A program made the position numbers and the translations under genes. Of a stretch of DNA of 11,238 nucleotides, positions 9,160 to 11,238 are shown in pieces. Source of the stretch: an uncultured bacterium (GTDB lineage Bacteria > Actinomycetota > Coriobacteriia > Coriobacteriales > Coriobacteriaceae); the NCBI GenBank assembly GCA_905216045.1, contig CAJMSL010000055.1, positions 1 through 11,238 on the forward strand. The letters are read 5' to 3'. Every line of letters starts with the position of its first letter. Within the stretch, counting starts at the first letter, position 1. The notes under the pieces were generated by a model that ran no database searches, had not been told where the DNA came from, and saw only the letters and a program-made list of their open reading frames with translations.

Positions 9160-9322
9160 TATTTCAATGGGAAAACGGGACATCTGTTTGATAATCGCTA
9201 TTCGCGGGTCGCGGTTGAGTCGGACACACAGGCGGTGCAGCTACTCGATTACATCCATTTCAATCCCGTGTAAGGTGCGTCCGACTCGCTCGAGGCGTAC
9301 CGTTAGTTACAAGGCATACCAG
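9160..9322 (+). pseudogene. RAYT/Y1 transposase fragment with stops and a frameshift
   Basis: Reading from 9160 gives YFNGKTGHLFDNRYSRVAVE and, further on, LLDYIHFNPV, which is the conserved core of REP-associated transposases (typically YFN..Y.R.GHLFQ.RY, then YIHLNPV). A TAA at 9271 follows NPV. The frame then reads GASDSLEAYR up to a TAG at 9304, and SYKAYQ appears in the next frame from 9305, matching the family's YRWSSYxAY. The catalytic N-terminus is missing. It is a dead fragment. Confidence 0.75.
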
Positions 9323-9354
9323 CTGCGCTATGATCCCTTTGACATCTGCAAACC

Positions 9355-9380
9355 CTCATATAAGTCTGTCCCCAATGAGT
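9355..9380 (+). repeat. right inverted end of the transposase element
   Basis: This 26-base segment includes AGTCTGTCCCCAAT and pairs with the left end at 9134-9159. It lies 2 bases before the A-run that forms the rpmB terminator tail on the opposite strand. Confidence 0.65.
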
Positions 9381-9382
9381 GC

Positions 9383-9415
9383 AAAAAGGCGCCCTCCGTA
9401 GGGGAGGACGCCTTT
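9383..9415 (-). terminator. rpmB intrinsic terminator
   Basis: On the - strand a stem of 7 bp, one mismatch and 5 bp (9403-9415 with 9385-9397) ends in GCGCC followed by TTTTT. It is about 70 bases past the rpmB stop. The + strand has no T-run, so it acts only on leftward transcription. Confidence 0.85.
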
Positions 9416-9436
9416 GGTAAGTTCTATATGAACGCG

Positions 9437-9480
9437 AGGTCTTTGACCCGGAGAGTCCGAGGTACTTGTTGGTAAGACCT
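9437..9480 (-). other. structured 3' untranslated segment of rpmB
   Basis: A 7-bp inverted repeat (AGGTCTT at 9437-9443, AAGACCT at 9474-9480) encloses a small inner hairpin CGGA-GAG-TCCG (9449-9459). It starts 3 bases after the rpmB stop. There is no T-run, so it is not a terminator. It may protect the mRNA end or be chance. Confidence 0.4.
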
Positions 9481-9483
9481 TAT

Positions 9484-9672
9484 TTAGGAGCGCGCAACCT
9501 TGCCAGACTTGAGGCAGGTGGAGCAAACGTTCATCTTGCGACGGTGACCATCGACGACGACGTAGACGCGCTGGATGTTGGGGCGGAACTTACGGTTGGT
9601 GACGCGGTGAGAGTGGCTGATGGAGCGACCGGCAACGGGGTGCTTACCGCAAACTTCGCAAACTTTGGACAT
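9484..9672 (-). CDS. rpmB: 50S ribosomal protein L28, zinc-ribbon form
   Basis: This 62-residue protein of the large ribosomal subunit starts MSKVCEVCGK and contains HSHRVTNRKFRPN and a C-terminal CSTCLKSGK. Cys5/Cys8 and Cys50/Cys53 form the four-cysteine zinc-binding (C+) version of L28. ATG 9672 is preceded by AAGGAGG with 7 bases between, so the longer in-frame start at 9720 is rejected. It is a single-gene unit with its own promoter and terminator, divergent from pyrR. No zinc-free paralogue is visible in the window. Confidence 0.97.
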   Translation of the reverse strand: MSKVCEVCGKHPVAGRSISHSHRVTNRKFRPNIQRVYVVVDGHRRKMNVCSTCLKSGKVARS

Positions 9673-9726
9673 AACTGACCCTCCTTGGGCGACAAACGAA
9701 CATGTCGCGTTAACAAACAAGCCTGA

Positions 9727-9754
9727 ACTATAGCACAGAAGCAGCTCCCTGTGC
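9727..9754 (-). promoter_or_regulatory. candidate rpmB promoter with overlapping inverted repeat
   Basis: On the - strand TGC-TATAGT (9735-9727) is an extended -10 with 5 of 6 consensus bases, giving a leader of about 48 bases. GCACAG (9733-9738) and CTGTGC (9749-9754) form a 6-bp inverted repeat with a 10-base spacer just upstream. It could be an operator or chance. No convincing -35 is seen. Confidence 0.45.
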
Positions 9755-9963
9755 GTAATCTACACAGAGATATTCCTCTTTTGGCGATAGTGCTCACGCC
9801 ACGGCCCTGGACGTAGATCCGATTTGCGTGCAGCAGAGGGGATTATGCCAGCTCGTGCGTGCGTTTTCAAGCTCGTCCCACAAATATATATAGGTTTATG
9901 GAGCATTGGGCTCCGTTTACGGATTGCTCTGTATTTATGCTCGCAATTAAGCTCGAGGTTGGC
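9755..9963. other. non-coding spacer between rpmB and pyrR promoters
   Basis: No supported gene is seen here. The stretch holds an AT-rich run (9882-9892), a small hairpin GGAGC-N5-GCTCC (9900-9914) and four copies of GCTCG (9851, 9871, 9939, 9951), two of them as AGCTCGT 20 bases apart. A weak + strand promoter (TTTTCA 9864-9869, 17-base spacer, TATATA 9887-9892) is possible. No tRNA or other RNA gene is recognised. Confidence 0.4.
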
Positions 9964-9969
9964 TACACT
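9964..9969 (+). promoter_or_regulatory. possible pyrR operon -10
   Basis: TACACT fits the TANNNT pattern and would start transcription near 9976, just before the structured leader. The hexamer 17 bases upstream (TCGCAA) is a poor -35, so this is a placement by position rather than by strong sequence. Confidence 0.3.
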
Positions 9970-9987
9970 ATCCCTTGACCATTAAAG

Positions 9988-10084
9988 GGGTACGAGATAC
10001 CCACATGGAATTACATTGCTGCCAAAGAGCAGCCCTTCCTGTGGGTGTCTGGTCCGCTTTGAGCGGTCGGGCATCTATTTTTTT
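9988..10084 (+). promoter_or_regulatory. pyrR operon leader: transcription attenuator with three alternative hairpins
   Basis: Three stems overlap in order. P1 pairs GGGTA 9988-9992 with TACCC 9998-10002. P2 pairs 9995-10005 with 10040-10050 (11 bp, one G-U) and carries an inner hairpin GCTGC/GCAGC (10018-10033) with hexaloop CAAAGA. P3 pairs 10044-10057 with 10063-10075 and is followed by T7. P2 shares bases with both P1 and P3, so P1 plus P3 would end transcription and P2 would allow it. The hexaloop resembles the CNGNGA loop of Bacillus-type PyrR sites in 3 of 4 fixed bases. PyrR encoded just downstream is the expected ligand. The switching logic is inferred. Confidence 0.6.
10044..10084 (+). 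terminator. attenuator terminator in the pyrR leader
   Basis: An imperfect stem of about 12 pairs (10044-10057 with 10063-10075, one bulge, one mismatch, three G-U pairs) with loop TTTGA is followed by CTA and seven T bases (10078-10084). It lies 40 bases upstream of the pyrR start, so it must be bypassed for expression. Confidence 0.7.
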
Positions 10085-10102
10085 GACTGTGTCAGCAGTC
10101 AA
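10083..10102 (+). other. hairpin between attenuator and pyrR ribosome binding site
   Basis: TTGACTG (10083-10089) and CAGTCAA (10096-10102) form a perfect 7-bp stem with a 6-base loop, directly after the T-run and 11 bases before AAGGAG (10114-10119). It would be at the very 5' end of any mRNA processed there, and could keep the ribosome site open. Confidence 0.45.
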
Positions 10103-10123
10103 GACATGTGAGGAAGGAGATCG

Positions 10124-10708
10124 ATGGGCACGACTTCCCCCAAGGCGGTCATCATGGACGAGACCGCCGTCAATCGAGCAATGACCCGCATCGCGCACGA
10201 GATTCTCGAGCGCAACGAGGGCTGTGAAGACCTCGCTCTGGTCGGCATCGTCACGCGCGGCGACCTTCTGGCAAAGAAGCTCGCCGAGGAGATCAAGGAG
10301 ATCGAGGGCGTCGACGTTCCGCTCGGCAGCCTGGACATCAGCTTCTACCGCGATGACTATGCGACCAATTTCGCTCCCGCGATCCACGCTACCAACATTC
10401 CCTTCAGCGTCGACGGCAAGCGCGTCGTGCTGGTGGACGACATCCTCTATACGGGTCGTACCATCCGCGCCGCTCTCGACGCCGTCATGGACCTGGGCCG
10501 TCCGAGCCGCATTGAGCTGGCAGTCCTCGTTGACCGCGGCCACCGCGAGCTCCCCATCTCGCCGGACTTTGTCTGCAAGATCGGTCCCTCGTCGCTTGAG
10601 GAGTACGTGCACCTATATATGAAGGAAGTCGACGGCCACACCGCTGTCGAGATTAATGACGTCGCGCCGGGTTCCCACGTGGGCTCCGCGCCGCTGGGAG
10701 GTGAGTAG
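10124..10708 (+). CDS. pyrR: PyrR bifunctional pyrimidine operon regulator / uracil phosphoribosyltransferase
   Basis: PyrR binds pyr leader RNA when UMP is abundant and lowers pyr expression; it also often converts uracil and PRPP to UMP. The 194 residues are slightly longer than the usual ~180. The phosphoribosyltransferase PRPP loop is VVLVDDILYTGRT (101-113), followed by the PyrR-typical ALDAVMDLGRPSRIELAVLV and DRGHRELPI. LDISFYRDD (70-78) is also conserved. The ATG has AAGGAG 4 bases upstream. The gene follows an attenuator-like leader and precedes pyrB by 4 bases, as in pyr operons of Gram-positive bacteria. The last ~15 residues are an unremarkable tail. Catalytic activity is not certain from sequence alone. 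Confidence 0.96.
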   Translation: MGTTSPKAVIMDETAVNRAMTRIAHEILERNEGCEDLALVGIVTRGDLLAKKLAEEIKEIEGVDVPLGSLDISFYRDDYATNFAPAIHATNIPFSVDGKRVVLVDDILYTGRTIRAALDAVMDLGRPSRIELAVLVDRGHRELPISPDFVCKIGPSSLEEYVHLYMKEVDGHTAVEINDVAPGSHVGSAPLGGE

Positions 10709-10712
10709 TACC

Positions 10713-11238
10713 GTGGCGTTCAACCATAAGCACCTGATCGACATTACCGAGTACTCCGAAGAGGACATCAAGCTCATCCTCGAGACCGCCAAGGCGTTCT
10801 CCGAGGTCAACGAGCGTGCCATCAAGAAGGTCCCCACGCTCAAGGGCAAGACCATCGTCAACATGTTCAACGAGCCCTCGACGCGCACCCGCAGCTCCTT
10901 CGAGCTCGCCGAGAAGCGTCTTTCGGCCGACAGCCTCAACTTTGGCGGCTCCTCGACCTCCACGGTCAAGGGCGAGAGCCTCGTCGACACCGTCGAGACC
11001 CTCAACGCCTACAAGATCGACTGCATCGTCGTGCGCGATAAGCACGCCGGTGCTCCCTACATCGTCACGCAGAACTCGCCCGCGAGCGTCATCTGCGCCG
11101 GTGACGGCAAGCACAACCATCCCACGCAGGCCCTGCTCGACCTGTACACCATCTGGGAGCACAAGGGTGACTTCCACGGTCTGAAGGTCGCCGTCGTCGG
11201 CGATATCGCGCACTCCCGCGTCAGCGGCTCGCTGATCC
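10713..11238 (+). CDS. pyrB: aspartate carbamoyltransferase catalytic chain, 3' truncated by window
   Basis: PyrB joins carbamoyl phosphate and aspartate to carbamoyl aspartate, the committed step of pyrimidine synthesis. The 175 visible residues start MAFNHKHLIDITEYSEEDIK. They contain the carbamoyl phosphate motif STRTRSSFE (56-64), STSTVKGES with the active-site Lys86, and HPTQALLDLYT (136-146), then the start of the aspartate domain at GLKVAVVGDIAHSR. About 130 residues are missing past the window edge. GTG 10713 is 4 bases after the pyrR stop, with GGAGG (10697-10701) inside the end of pyrR, 11 bases upstream. It is the second gene of the pyr operon, and later pyr genes probably follow. 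Confidence 0.96.
   Translation, partial: MAFNHKHLIDITEYSEEDIKLILETAKAFSEVNERAIKKVPTLKGKTIVNMFNEPSTRTRSSFELAEKRLSADSLNFGGSSTSTVKGESLVDTVETLNAYKIDCIVVRDKHAGAPYIVTQNSPASVICAGDGKHNHPTQALLDLYTIWEHKGDFHGLKVAVVGDIAHSRVSGSLI

Larger units (their letters stand above)
9134..9380 (+). mobile_element. degenerate REP-associated (RAYT, Y1) transposase element
   Basis: A 247-bp stretch bounded by imperfect 26-bp inverted ends, 20 of 26 matching, contains the middle part of a REP-associated tyrosine transposase gene. The ends carry the motif ATTGGGGACAGACT (right end, reverse strand), a type of sequence I recall flanking such transposases in many bacteria. The N-terminal HUH region is absent, so this is an internally deleted, immobile copy. 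It sits between the adhE regulatory region and the rpmB terminator. Confidence 0.7.

Noticed and set aside
9155..9475. A 106-codon open frame on the + strand across the adhE-rpmB spacer
   Set aside because: It is in a different frame from the recognisable transposase core and runs through the inverted end and the rpmB terminator, so it is chance.
9484..9720. Longer rpmB starting at 9720
   Set aside because: L28 begins MSKVCEVCGK, and the AAGGAGG site fits ATG 9672. The extra 16 residues cover the leader and the ribosome site.
9975..10184. Possible pyr leader peptide running through the attenuator into pyrR
   Set aside because: The frame has no well-spaced ribosome site, overlaps the pyrR coding start out of frame and encodes no informative run of residues. 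The U-run does not lie where coupled attenuation of the E. coli pyrBI type would need it.

Overview
The window looks like chromosomal DNA of a fermentative anaerobe of the Actinomycetota, most likely Coriobacteriia and close to Collinsella. That placement is inference from four things: GC-rich coding sequence with G/C-ending codons, the dxr-rseP-ispG-proS gene order, a large AdhE, and a PyrR of the Gram-positive type. No 16S or other phylogenetic marker is present. Almost everything here is core metabolism or translation. I do not see a defence system, CRISPR array, prophage or biosynthetic cluster.

Layout. (1) Positions 1-5302, + strand, hold a tight four-gene operon: the 3' part of dxr (IspC), a site-2 protease (RseP family), ispG and proS. 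Gaps are 25, 13 and 0 bases. Two non-mevalonate isoprenoid enzymes thus flank an intramembrane protease, and a prolyl-tRNA synthetase closes the unit. Two hairpins (5333-5376 and 5408-5445) follow; the second has T-runs on both strands and separates this operon from the convergent genes. (2) Positions 8983-5481, - strand, hold adhE (bifunctional aldehyde/alcohol dehydrogenase) followed by a small APH-fold kinase-like protein, with a strong hairpin lacking a T-run between them. (3) Positions 8984-9483 are non-coding. They contain the adhE promoter, CG-centred inverted repeats that could be regulator sites, a 247-bp degenerate REP-associated (RAYT/Y1) transposase element with imperfect inverted ends, and the rpmB terminator. 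(4) rpmB (ribosomal protein L28) lies on the - strand at 9672-9484. (5) Positions 9673-10123 hold the rpmB promoter and a structured leader for the + strand pyrimidine genes. (6) pyrR (10124-10708) and the 5' part of pyrB (from 10713) start a pyrimidine biosynthesis operon that runs off the window.

Points most worth a second look are: an extra ~90-residue segment resembling a winged helix in the cytosolic loop of the RseP-family protease; a ladder of three overlapping, mutually exclusive hairpins in the pyrR leader ending in a T7 terminator; the transposase remnant with inverted ends next to adhE; the CG-centred repeats upstream of adhE; and an Asn-to-His change in the catalytic-loop motif of the kinase-like protein. 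All functional statements rest on recognised motifs and memory of the families; no search or folding program was run.
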